This document shows, one piece after another, positions 26,127 through 34,459 of a stretch of DNA of 64,000 nucleotides; position 1 is the stretch's first letter; each line of letters starts with the position of its first letter. The notes below the pieces were generated by a model. The model ran no database searches. It was not told where the DNA came from and worked only from the letters and a program-made list of their open reading frames with translations. This DNA comes from Methanococcus aeolicus Nankai-3 (GTDB lineage: Archaea > AGJL01 > Methanococci > Methanococcales > Methanococcaceae): NCBI RefSeq assembly GCF_000017185.1, contig NC_009635.1, positions 498,563-562,562 on the forward strand, in the 5' to 3' direction. A program made the translations under genes and the position numbers.

Positions 26127-26810
26127 TTATCCCCAAATTTCTTTAAAGTGCTCTAATGCTTTTATTATATGCTCTAAGTCTGATGGAGGGAATGCGAATA
26201 CCATTTGATCATCCTTAATTTCTGCGTATTTTCTTGAACCATTACAGCCAAGTGTAGCATTTGATACTCCCCTTATTTTAACTGCGGCTACTGCATCAGC
26301 ACATAAAGACTGAATACCTGCAAAATCTGCCTGGAATCTACCGCCTCCGACATATAATAATGCTTGAACTAATCTTAATCCTTTTTTAGGTGTTGTAATT
26401 ACTACAATTGAATCAGGTGTGAAATTAGCTTCATTTAATGGTGCATAAACACCAGCATATTGTGGCTCCTCCACTTTTGGAATTGCTCCAACTGTTTTTA
26501 CAGCCCCTTCCTCTGTTTCGAAGTTTCCTAATTTGTGGTATAATTTACCTGTTTTTAATGGTTCTGGTGCATCATGGAGAACCCCAATAGCAAAAGCTCC
26601 ACCTTTACAGGAATGTTTTTCGACTGGTGCATAAAATTTTTTTCCCTCCATTCTTGCAATTTGAATCATTTCGCAATGTCTTGTTGATTCCTCCAATTCT
26701 GGTATATTTTCAGGGAGCTCCTCTTTTGATTTTACCAATTTTACAGCAACTGCGGGATATTCTAATCCTACCATTTCTTGAAATTTTTTACCTAATTCCA
26801 TTAATTCCAT
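26127..26810 (-). CDS. DUF169 family protein
   Basis: A 227-residue protein of the DUF169 family: GLEYPAVAVKLVKSKEELP, CEMIQIARMEGKKFYA, CKGGAFAIG, GLRLVQALLYVGGGRFQADFAGIQSLCADAV and TLGCNGSRKYAEI. Conserved cysteines suggest cofactor or metal binding; the family has no assigned reaction. The start at 26810 follows GGGTGATACT; the TTG 12 bp earlier is part of the ribosome site region. Alone on this strand. Confidence 0.82.
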   Translation of the reverse strand: MELMELGKKFQEMVGLEYPAVAVKLVKSKEELPENIPELEESTRHCEMIQIARMEGKKFYAPVEKHSCKGGAFAIGVLHDAPEPLKTGKLYHKLGNFETEEGAVKTVGAIPKVEEPQYAGVYAPLNEANFTPDSIVVITTPKKGLRLVQALLYVGGGRFQADFAGIQSLCADAVAAVKIRGVSNATLGCNGSRKYAEIKDDQMVFAFPPSDLEHIIKALEHFKEIWG

Positions 26811-27179
26811 AGTATCACCCAATTTATCTATAATATATAATTATTTTTGGAGTATATATATGTTGGCTATTTATGGTTATGTATTTTATCTACACTACTA
26901 TAAACAACCATCTCATATATAAAGTTTTCGATTTAAATGAGGTTGTCGAAAAATATTAATTATGAATATATAATATGATGGGCGAAACTAATTAAACGAA
27001 ATCCTTACGGATTTCGTCTATCTTTGGAAGATTGGAAACTAAAGGCAGATTATCTAATGGTGAAAGATTTATAGTTAATATGTACATCGAAACAAACAAG
27101 TGAGTTTCGAGCTATAAAATCCGTAAGAATTTTTTTCTTATTTTTTAGTTTCGACTATTCTATTTTATTTTTTTAATCT
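26811..27179. other. Intergenic region with repeat hairpins
   Basis: About 370 bp. It holds a hairpin ACGAAATCC-TTAC-GGATTTCGT at 26996-27017, and repeated pieces such as GTTTCGA/TCGAAAC at both sides of 26.92-27.16 kb. This appears to be another member of the palindrome-rich repeat class. The DUF169 promoter lies at its left end. Confidence 0.45.
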
Positions 27180-28106
27180 TTAAAGTAATAACATTACAAG
27201 CATTATTAGTAAAATTTTTACAATAATTGATATAGTATAATTAATCATAGCTAATTTTAGACCAAATCTACCAAATAATGCAACATAGGTCCCGATGGAG
27301 TGCTTCAAATATATCATAGATATTCCAATTATATTTCCAATTAACAGCGTTAGTAATGCCTGTTTTTCGTTTAGGGCTCCATTTTTTATCAAAATATCTA
27401 CAGTAGCATATCCTGCGGAGAAATGGGCAAAATTTGCAACTAAAACCATTACTGCTTCTCCCGGTAAATTTAGTATGCCAAATAATGGCGTAAATATCTC
27501 TTTTACAATATCCGTTAAACCAAAAGTCATTAGGCAATATATTAGTAATGTAAATATTACAATCATAGGAATTACTTTTTTTAGGAGCTCTACAGATTTC
27601 ATAACACCTTTCGTAATAACTTCCCTATTGAATATAATTTTTTCATTGTTGTTGGTATTGATGTTTATTGGTTTCCTTTCAAAAAAGATATTTGAATATA
27701 TAATTCCAATTGAAGCCATTAAAAATCCAGAAAACATATTAAAAAGAACATATATTATTCCTAATTTATATCCGAGAAAGACAATGGCAAGTGGTAGTTG
27801 CACCCTAAATATACTTTCTCCCAAAATTATCGGCAATGGGCTTATTATTGCGGTGGCTATTGTCTCTTTATTGTTTATTTTATTATCTTTATAGAATTTG
27901 GCAAGCATCGATTTTCCAACTGTTGGATTTATAAAATTCCCCAACAATGCTACTACACACTCCTCAGGTAAATTTGAGATTAAACATAATGGTTTTGTTA
28001 TTTTCTTAATTATGGATAACAGATTCGTTTCCTCAATGATTCCTGCAATAATAATCCCAACCGATGATAAAATAATTATTTGGGTTAAATAAGATAATAT
28101 ATCCAA
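27180..28106 (-). CDS. Nucleoside-recognition (Gate) domain membrane protein
   Basis: A 308-residue integral membrane protein with about 8-9 helices and two similar halves: GNFINPTVGKSMLAKFYKDN in the first and ANFAHFSAGYATVDILIKNG in the second, a pattern seen in Gate/SpmA-like nucleoside-recognition proteins. The substrate is unknown. It lies 103 bp downstream of the NifH-like gene on the same strand and may be the last gene of that operon, but this cannot be told from sequence alone. Confidence 0.75.
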   Translation of the reverse strand: MDILSYLTQIIILSSVGIIIAGIIEETNLLSIIKKITKPLCLISNLPEECVVALLGNFINPTVGKSMLAKFYKDNKINNKETIATAIISPLPIILGESIFRVQLPLAIVFLGYKLGIIYVLFNMFSGFLMASIGIIYSNIFFERKPININTNNNEKIIFNREVITKGVMKSVELLKKVIPMIVIFTLLIYCLMTFGLTDIVKEIFTPLFGILNLPGEAVMVLVANFAHFSAGYATVDILIKNGALNEKQALLTLLIGNIIGISMIYLKHSIGTYVALFGRFGLKLAMINYTISIIVKILLIMLVMLLL

Positions 28107-28209
28107 TGGTATCGCCCTTATGCCTTTTAGTAAATATAAATAACAATAATAAAATAAAAAATAATATGTTGTAAATAAGATTAATTTGCGAATAAAATTA
28201 ACATTACAA

Positions 28210-29082
28210 TTAGTTCTTCATTTTTTTAATTCTTTCCTTGACTGCCTGCCCAATTTGCATTATTTCTTCATTTTCCAGGGGATTTGGGATTGCGCCCATA
28301 TCATTTTCATAAATCTTCCTGGCGAGCTCTCTATAAATAGATGAAATTTCACTGTCAGGAGCATATTCAATTACAGTTTTTCCTTCAATCTCACCCTCAG
28401 CAATAAGCATGGAATTTGGAATTTTGCCTGTAATCTCAGTTCCTATTTTATTGGCCATTTCTTCAACTAAATCATAAGCATCTAATGAGCCCCTAACATT
28501 GTAAATTAATCCTCCCAGCCTACTTCCTCCTTTTTTAGCAAATTCCTTCATGCCTCTGCATATATTATTTGCCGCATACATTGCCATGTAGTCGGAGGAA
28601 GTTACAACATAAATTTGCTTAGCCAATCCCATTCTTAAAGGCATGGCAAATCCTCCACAAACAACATCTCCAAGAACATCATAAAGAACTATATCCACGC
28701 CTAATTCCTCATATATATCCATTTTCTTTAACAAATCTATTGCTACAATGACACCCCTTCCAGCACATCCGTATCCTGGCTTTGGTCCTCCTGCCTCAAT
28801 GCAGTATATGCCATTATACCCTTTATGGATGATTTCATCCATTTCAATCTTTTTTCCCTCTATTGCATCCTCTAAACTGAGTTTTTCCATTCCTTTTTCT
28901 CTCAGCGTGTCCAATATTGTAGGAATCTCTTCCCCTCCCCTTAAATTTGAAGTGCAGTCGTGTTTTGGGTCGCACCCGATTACCATTACCTTTTTTCCCT
29001 CATCTGCAAGTGCCGCCGCTATATTGCATACTGTTGTAGATTTACCAATTCCTCCTTTTCCATAAAATGCTATTTGTTTCAC
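28210..29082 (-). CDS. NifH-like iron protein of an uncharacterised nitrogenase-like system
   Basis: A 290-residue NifH-type ATPase. Walker A is GKGGIGKSTT at residues 9-18. The two 4Fe-4S ligands of the homodimer are present: Cys106 in GYGCAGRGV and Cys142 in DVVCGGFAM. So it should be a competent ATP-driven reductase. It starts with GTG after AAGGTGATAAT. It is directly downstream of two component-1-like genes and no nif regulators (NifI1/I2) or cofactor genes lie beside it, so it is not a standard nifHDK operon. It could serve CfbC-like tetrapyrrole reduction or another reductase. Confidence 0.9.
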   Translation of the reverse strand: MKQIAFYGKGGIGKSTTVCNIAAALADEGKKVMVIGCDPKHDCTSNLRGGEEIPTILDTLREKGMEKLSLEDAIEGKKIEMDEIIHKGYNGIYCIEAGGPKPGYGCAGRGVIVAIDLLKKMDIYEELGVDIVLYDVLGDVVCGGFAMPLRMGLAKQIYVVTSSDYMAMYAANNICRGMKEFAKKGGSRLGGLIYNVRGSLDAYDLVEEMANKIGTEITGKIPNSMLIAEGEIEGKTVIEYAPDSEISSIYRELARKIYENDMGAIPNPLENEEIMQIGQAVKERIKKMKN

Positions 29083-29131
29083 ATTATCACCTTAATTCTT
29101 ATTTTATATAATTACATTAATCTCATTATGA

Positions 29132-30535
29132 TTAGTCCTTACAATCACAATGCCAGCATGTTTGGAATATATCAACAATATCTGCCCAATAGTTTGATAA
29201 ACTTGGATTTCTCATTGAATACTCTATATTTCCCAATAACAAGTGTGATTTTGGTTCTTTGGAGACAATTTTATAGGTTTCCCTTGCTATATTTACAGAA
29301 TTGTTGAAGCCCATTTTTGATATTTGCATCATCCGCCTCATATCGAATAATTTTATGCCGTTTCTTAAATATTCAAACATGTTATTTTCCATTCCGCCTA
29401 CGCACAATTCAATACCATGTTCCTTCATAGCCTTTATTTCTTCCTCAGTAGTTGGATTTATCAATACTTCTGGAGCATATCCTTGATGATTTTCAATAAA
29501 TCTTGTCATTGAATTGGATATGTGTTTAACAGCATCATCTTTCATCATTAAATTCATTCTTCTAGTTTTTAATATTAAAACAGGGCATTCCATTCCTACG
29601 TCTTCAATCAATGTTTGCATTGCCCCTCCATGAACTGAAAATCCACTTGCTATTTTTTTACCTTTTAATTTTTTCCTATATTTTTCAAGTTTTTCATCTG
29701 CTTCTTTTTTTCTTTTTTCAATTACATCAGTATCCAAGTCCAGAGCTCCGGCAATAGCATACAAATATTTGGCAAACCCATTTAATGTCGTTAGTGAGTC
29801 CTCTATTTTTAGTCGTGGCGGCATAAGATATTTTGTCCCAAATTTCTTCTCGGCATATAATACCCAATCTGCTGGAAAATCTACCAAATTGAGCTCAGCC
29901 CTTGGAATGTTTTTTATATCTTCAATGGTGTTGTTGTTGAAATAAACTCCATTAACATGAGCTCCCATCTCTTCCAAAATATCTACAAATTCATCAACTG
30001 AATCTGTTCTATGGTATGAAAGTTTGCAAATATTTAAACTCTTTTCAATTTTATCCTGTTCCTCCATTACCTGAGTGGCTAATGAATATAATGCACTTTG
30101 CATGCCAACGGGAGCTCTCTTTGCATTCCCTGTGTCGTATATAATCTTTGCATCAATCATATCCCTGACTTCATCCAATGTAATATCGTAATCCTCCCCA
30201 ATCAAATCTGGGGCACATGTTGATATAATTAATATGAGCTCAGGATGGTATTTTTTATTAACCTCCAAAACCTTTTCTACCAATTTCTCATGACCGCCAT
30301 AAACTGTATCAACCTCTGTTAAATTTGTGCAAGGTAAATTGTAGGTTATCTCATAAGGTGCAAATGTGTTTATCTTCCTTTGGAATGCACAACCTACTGG
30401 TGAATGGAGTATTGGGACACATCCTTTTATTTGGTTTGCAATCCTTAAAGCTCCACAAACCTTCCCAGGAACACCGCTTTGCCTATGCAGTGGAAGGTTT
30501 GAGCAAATTCTTATTTTCTGTTCTTTATACTGCAT
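29132..30535 (-). CDS. Nitrogenase component 1-like protein, NifD-side
   Basis: A 467-residue member of the NifD/K/E/N and CfbD superfamily. Cys27 (GKVCGALR), Cys49 (HSPVGCAFQ) and Cys107 (STCAPDLIGEDYD) match the three cluster-ligand positions; more Cys occur at 11, 39 and 69. The C-terminus ends with CWHCDCKD, a possible extra metal site. Two subunits and a NifH-like partner differ from the CfbCD pair of F430 synthesis, which uses one component-1 subunit. I cannot assign FeMo-co ligands. It lies 11 bp after the second component-1 gene and 49 bp before the NifH-like gene. Confidence 0.85.
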   Translation of the reverse strand: MQYKEQKIRICSNLPLHRQSGVPGKVCGALRIANQIKGCVPILHSPVGCAFQRKINTFAPYEITYNLPCTNLTEVDTVYGGHEKLVEKVLEVNKKYHPELILIISTCAPDLIGEDYDITLDEVRDMIDAKIIYDTGNAKRAPVGMQSALYSLATQVMEEQDKIEKSLNICKLSYHRTDSVDEFVDILEEMGAHVNGVYFNNNTIEDIKNIPRAELNLVDFPADWVLYAEKKFGTKYLMPPRLKIEDSLTTLNGFAKYLYAIAGALDLDTDVIEKRKKEADEKLEKYRKKLKGKKIASGFSVHGGAMQTLIEDVGMECPVLILKTRRMNLMMKDDAVKHISNSMTRFIENHQGYAPEVLINPTTEEEIKAMKEHGIELCVGGMENNMFEYLRNGIKLFDMRRMMQISKMGFNNSVNIARETYKIVSKEPKSHLLLGNIEYSMRNPSLSNYWADIVDIFQTCWHCDCKD

Positions 30536-30546
30536 ATTGCCACCTA

Positions 30547-31755
30547 TTATGCCTTTGTAATTTCATTTATAATTCTTTCAATAATTGTAGGAGCTCCCCT
30601 AAATCCAGCAAGTGGAGTATTATTTAAAGATATTTCATCAACTACTGGATAGGAGAACCTTATTAATGGTATGTTTTTATTTTGTGCCATTTTCTTTTCA
30701 TAACTGGAACCAAACAGTATCTCAATGTTATTTTCCATAATTTTATCTTCCAGCTCCTTTCTGTCGTCTATAACAATATTTTCCACGATATCCTTAATTT
30801 CCTTTATTTTGCTGTTGATATTGTAAAATTTTGAAACGCCCAAGGTATCAATGTCAAACCCTATCTCATCAGACAAAAATTTGGCAAATCCAAATGCCTT
30901 ATAATCTCCAACTACTGCGGAGCTCATGCCGTAGAATCCTTTTAAATAGAACTGAACCTTTTCAACAGTTTTGATTATCTTCTTCTTTTCCTCTTCAACA
31001 AACTCAAAATCAACATTAACATGCTCATTTAGCGAGTTTAAAAATTCCAAGGTCCCATTTAAGCCATATGGATAATCAACAACAACATATGGGATGTCAA
31101 ATTTCTTTTTCATTAATTCTGCCAATTTAATTCCATCTCCAAAGACGACATTTAATTCAGCATTTGGAGCATTCTTTATGGCATCAAAAGTATCGCAGGT
31201 TAAAATAGAATTTATATTAACTCCTGCATTACAGCAAATCCTCCTTATTTCTTCAATATCTTCCTTAGCCTTAAAATCATCGATTTTTATACCAATCAAA
31301 TTTATTGAGTTTGGAATGGTTTCTTTTTGCTCCATAAATTGAACTAATGATTTTAATGCTTCATCATAACCTGAATATGCCAAACTGTGATATCCTGCTC
31401 CGCTAAAATAGATTATATCTTTATCAATTTCATCCTTTGCTAAATTAACAATACTCTCTAAATCTTCTCCTAAAATACCTGATGAACAGCAATCCATAGC
31501 AACAATAAAATTTGGTTTAATGGTCTCATATACCTTTTTTATTGCCAATAAGCACTTGTTTTCCGCCCCATAAACCAAATCCCTTTGATGCATTCCAGAA
31601 ACTGCAATTCTCCAATCGCTGTTATCCTGCAAAACTTCCAACATCATCACACCAGAATGGCATCCAGGTGGTGAGTGTAATATTGAATATCCGTCAAGTA
31701 TTCCATTGAATGCCCTAATGGCTCCAATCATTCTACAACCCTGCAAAGGTTCCAT
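30547..31755 (-). CDS. Nitrogenase component 1-like protein, NifK/E-side
   Basis: A 402-residue paralog of the preceding protein. Cys7 (EPLQGCRMIGAIRA), Cys32 (HSPPGCHSG) and Cys89/90 (MDCCSSGILGEDLE) match cluster ligands. The protein is shorter than NifK and begins almost at the first ligand. It contains AVVGDYKAFGFAKFLSDEIGFD, as in component-1 domain folds. It should pair with the 467-residue protein and be reduced by the NifH-like protein. Start ATG 31755 follows GGTGATTCA. Substrate unknown; the nearby methyltransferase and ABC permeases are the only clues. Confidence 0.83.
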   Translation of the reverse strand: MEPLQGCRMIGAIRAFNGILDGYSILHSPPGCHSGVMMLEVLQDNSDWRIAVSGMHQRDLVYGAENKCLLAIKKVYETIKPNFIVAMDCCSSGILGEDLESIVNLAKDEIDKDIIYFSGAGYHSLAYSGYDEALKSLVQFMEQKETIPNSINLIGIKIDDFKAKEDIEEIRRICCNAGVNINSILTCDTFDAIKNAPNAELNVVFGDGIKLAELMKKKFDIPYVVVDYPYGLNGTLEFLNSLNEHVNVDFEFVEEEKKKIIKTVEKVQFYLKGFYGMSSAVVGDYKAFGFAKFLSDEIGFDIDTLGVSKFYNINSKIKEIKDIVENIVIDDRKELEDKIMENNIEILFGSSYEKKMAQNKNIPLIRFSYPVVDEISLNNTPLAGFRGAPTIIERIINEITKA

Positions 31756-31915
31756 TGAATCACCAAAATGAATTTTTAGTTTATTAATATTTTAATGTAA
31801 TTTAACATAAATTATTACATAATATTTATTATTTATTATTTATTACTTGTTATTTATTATCAAATATACATTTATATTATTCAACTATATATCGATAAAA
31901 TCAAATAAAGAAAAA

Positions 31916-32548
31916 TTAACAAGTTTTTTCGCAAACAATCATTAAATTTATCTTTTCGCAGTCCAGAGTTTCTACTTTAAATGTTAAATTGCATTCATTT
32001 GCTATCTCTTTGAATTTTTCCAAATCTATGCCGTTTGAAAAAGGGAGCTCCCTGGCAATTTCTTCATTATAATGGTGGTTGCCAACATTTCCTTCTTTTT
32101 TTTCACTTTCAATTAATATCAATTTACCTCCATTTTTTAGAAGTTTAGTCCATCCATTAATGGCTTTTTCTGGATTTGGGAGTGTCCATAATATATGTCT
32201 TTCTACAATAGCATCAAAAGAATCATTATCAAAAGGCAGATTTTCGGCATCCCCTAATTTGAATAAAATATCATATCCATTCTCTTCCGCCTTCTTTTTT
32301 GCTTTACTGAGCATTCCCTCAGATAAATCCACACCTATAACATCATGCCCGAGCTCAGCCAAAATTAATGATAAAAAACCTGTTCCACATCCGACATCAA
32401 GAACCTTTTTTCTATCTCCAAGTATCTCCTGCAATGCACTTCTAACGGCTCTTTTATCTTTCTCCGAGTTTATACCGTGTGCCGATATGTTGTCATATTT
32501 TTTTGCATGATTGTCCCATCTTGATTTGATATATTCCTTAATACTCAT
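31916..32548 (-). CDS. SAM-dependent methyltransferase in the nitrogenase-like cluster
   Basis: A 210-residue UbiE/class I methyltransferase: VLDVGCGTGFLSLILAELGHDVIGVDLSEGMLSKAKKKAEE (motif I and II), LGDAENLPFDNDSFDAIVERHILWTLPNPEKAINGW. It starts after an AAGGCGATACA site and is 160 bp before the NifK-like gene. Its place between transporter and nitrogenase-like genes suggests it acts on the same compound or cofactor, which is inference. Confidence 0.82.
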   Translation of the reverse strand: MSIKEYIKSRWDNHAKKYDNISAHGINSEKDKRAVRSALQEILGDRKKVLDVGCGTGFLSLILAELGHDVIGVDLSEGMLSKAKKKAEENGYDILFKLGDAENLPFDNDSFDAIVERHILWTLPNPEKAINGWTKLLKNGGKLILIESEKKEGNVGNHHYNEEIARELPFSNGIDLEKFKEIANECNLTFKVETLDCEKINLMIVCEKTC

Positions 32549-32640
32549 TGTATCGCCTTTTTATTATTTTTATTATTTTTTATTAATATAAATTAAATTT
32601 TATTATATTTTATTATAAATCTTTATTTATTATTATTCCA

Positions 32641-33453
32641 TTACTCTACTTTTTCTTTTCTTGGGTCGAGAATATCCCTTAGTGCGTCCCCAAGAGTATT
32701 AAATAATAAAACGCAAATTGACAACACCAAACCCGGATAAATCATCAGCCACGGTGCTGTATCCATGTATGTCATTGATTCTTTCAGCATAAGCCCGAGC
32801 TCAGGTGTTGGCGGCTGGACACCCAATCCAAGAAAACTCAAACCTGCAATGGATAAAACAGAGTGTCCTATCATCAGCGTGGCTAGTGGAATTATGGGCA
32901 TTACTGCATTTGGAAGAATGTGCTTTGCCATTATGTAAAAATCACTTCCTCCAACTGCTTTTGCCAATGAAATATATTCATTTTCCTTTAATGACAAAAC
33001 CTCACTTCTTACAATCCTTGCATACCCTATCCATCCAAGCAGTGAAAGTGCTAAAATCAGCGTAGCCATGCTCTGTCCAAGCACTGCAATTAAGGTTAAT
33101 GCAAAAATAATGTTTGGAAATGCCATCAGTGTGTCTATGGTTCTGCTAATTATCTCATCAACAACACCTCCATAATAGCCTGCTATTAATCCGGCTGAGA
33201 CACCGATGATTAAGGATATTGCCTCAATACAAACAGCTAAAATAAGTGAAATCCTCAATCCATACAATGTCCTTTCCAATAAATCTCTTCCAAAATTGTC
33301 TGTTCCAAATGGATGTTCCAAGCTCGATGCTTGGAGTTTTCTATCAAAGTTTATTTCATTTACATCTTTGAATATGTATGGAGAGAGCAATGAAATAATA
33401 AATATGACAGCAACACCTGCCAAACATAAAGCAAACTTTTTATTGGCGTTCAT
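32641..33453 (-). CDS. Nickel/peptide-type ABC transporter permease, DppC/NikC-like
   Basis: A 270-residue inner-membrane permease with about six helices. It has the N-terminal EHPFGTDNFGRDLLERTLYGLRISL and the EAA loop ARIVRSEVLSLKENEYISLAKAVGGSDFYIMAKHILPNAVMPII, then GLSFLGLGVQPPTPELGLML, typical of DppC/OppC/NikC. The substrate could be nickel, a metallophore or peptides. It starts 3 bp after the DppB-like gene ends. I see no ABC ATPase gene for it in the window. Confidence 0.88.
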   Translation of the reverse strand: MNANKKFALCLAGVAVIFIISLLSPYIFKDVNEINFDRKLQASSLEHPFGTDNFGRDLLERTLYGLRISLILAVCIEAISLIIGVSAGLIAGYYGGVVDEIISRTIDTLMAFPNIIFALTLIAVLGQSMATLILALSLLGWIGYARIVRSEVLSLKENEYISLAKAVGGSDFYIMAKHILPNAVMPIIPLATLMIGHSVLSIAGLSFLGLGVQPPTPELGLMLKESMTYMDTAPWLMIYPGLVLSICVLLFNTLGDALRDILDPRKEKVE

Positions 33454-33456
33454 TTT

Positions 33457-34401
33457 TTATACACCTTTATCGTATCTCACTCTCGGGTCTAATATGGCAT
33501 AAGATATATCCACGATTAAATTAACAAGAACAAATAGAATTCCAAATATAAATACAAGTCCAGAAACCGCAGGATAATCTTTTGCATTGATTATATCGAT
33601 AAAATAACTTCCAATACCTGGCCATCCAAATATACTTTCAATTATGACGGCACCTCCAAGTAAATAGGCTGTTTTCATCCCCATTAATGTTATAACTGGT
33701 AGAAAGGCATTTTTTAATACATGTTTCAATACAACAACCTTATTTGAAAGTCCCTTCGCCCTTGCAGTTAAAATATAATCACTACTCATGACTTCAAGGA
33801 TGCATGTTCTCAAAACCCTTGCTAGAGAACCTGCCATGCCTAGACCAAGAGCAAAGGAAGGTAGTATTAAACTATCAAGCCCATTATATCCAAATGCACT
33901 AATAATTTTAAGTTTAACAGAAAATACCCATATTAACAACAATGCCAACCAAAAGCTTGGGATAGCCATTTTTAATGATGCATAAGCTCTGACTATATTA
34001 TCAATTATGCCATCTTTGTTAAGTGCAGATAATATACCCATTACAACCCCCAGCACAAAATAAACAGTAGTAGCACCGACCATAATCATAACAGTATATG
34101 GAAATCTTGCCATAAACTCATCTATAACTGGCTCGCCATTTTGAAGGGAAACTCCAAAATCTCCTGTTAATGCTTTGCTAAGCCATATTACATATAAATC
34201 ATAAAAAGGCTTATCTAGTCCAAGTTTTTTCTCATATTCTTTAATTGCATTTTCATCAGGACTGGAATCTGGTGATTTCTGCTCCAATATGATTTCTGCG
34301 GGATTCCCCGGGGAAAAGTAAAGTAATGAAAATGAAATCAATGAAACAGCTATTGCCATTGGTATTGCCAAAAATAACCTCCTTAATATAAAATTTTTCA
34401 T
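33457..34401 (-). CDS. Nickel/peptide-type ABC transporter permease, DppB/NikB-like
   Basis: A 314-residue permease with six predicted helices. FILRRLFLAIPMAIAVSLISFSLLYFSPGNPAE is the usual N-terminus of DppB, and the EAA loop is RVLRTCILEVMSSDYILTARAKGLSNKVVVLKHVLKNAFLPVI. It forms the pore with the DppC-like protein. It starts after AAGGTGAGCTC, 58 bp after the chimeric binding-protein gene. The pair is intact although the binding protein appears truncated. Confidence 0.88.
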   Translation of the reverse strand: MKNFILRRLFLAIPMAIAVSLISFSLLYFSPGNPAEIILEQKSPDSSPDENAIKEYEKKLGLDKPFYDLYVIWLSKALTGDFGVSLQNGEPVIDEFMARFPYTVMIMVGATTVYFVLGVVMGILSALNKDGIIDNIVRAYASLKMAIPSFWLALLLIWVFSVKLKIISAFGYNGLDSLILPSFALGLGMAGSLARVLRTCILEVMSSDYILTARAKGLSNKVVVLKHVLKNAFLPVITLMGMKTAYLLGGAVIIESIFGWPGIGSYFIDIINAKDYPAVSGLVFIFGILFVLVNLIVDISYAILDPRVRYDKGV

Positions 34402-34459
34402 GAGCTCACCTTAAAAAATAAAAAGAGATAATTTGTTTATTTGATTATTTAGTTATTTT

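Noticed and set aside
28210-31755. Standard nitrogenase nifHDK operon
   Set aside because: Gene order is K-like, D-like, H-like, component-1 proteins are short, and no nifI or cofactor-assembly genes are present.
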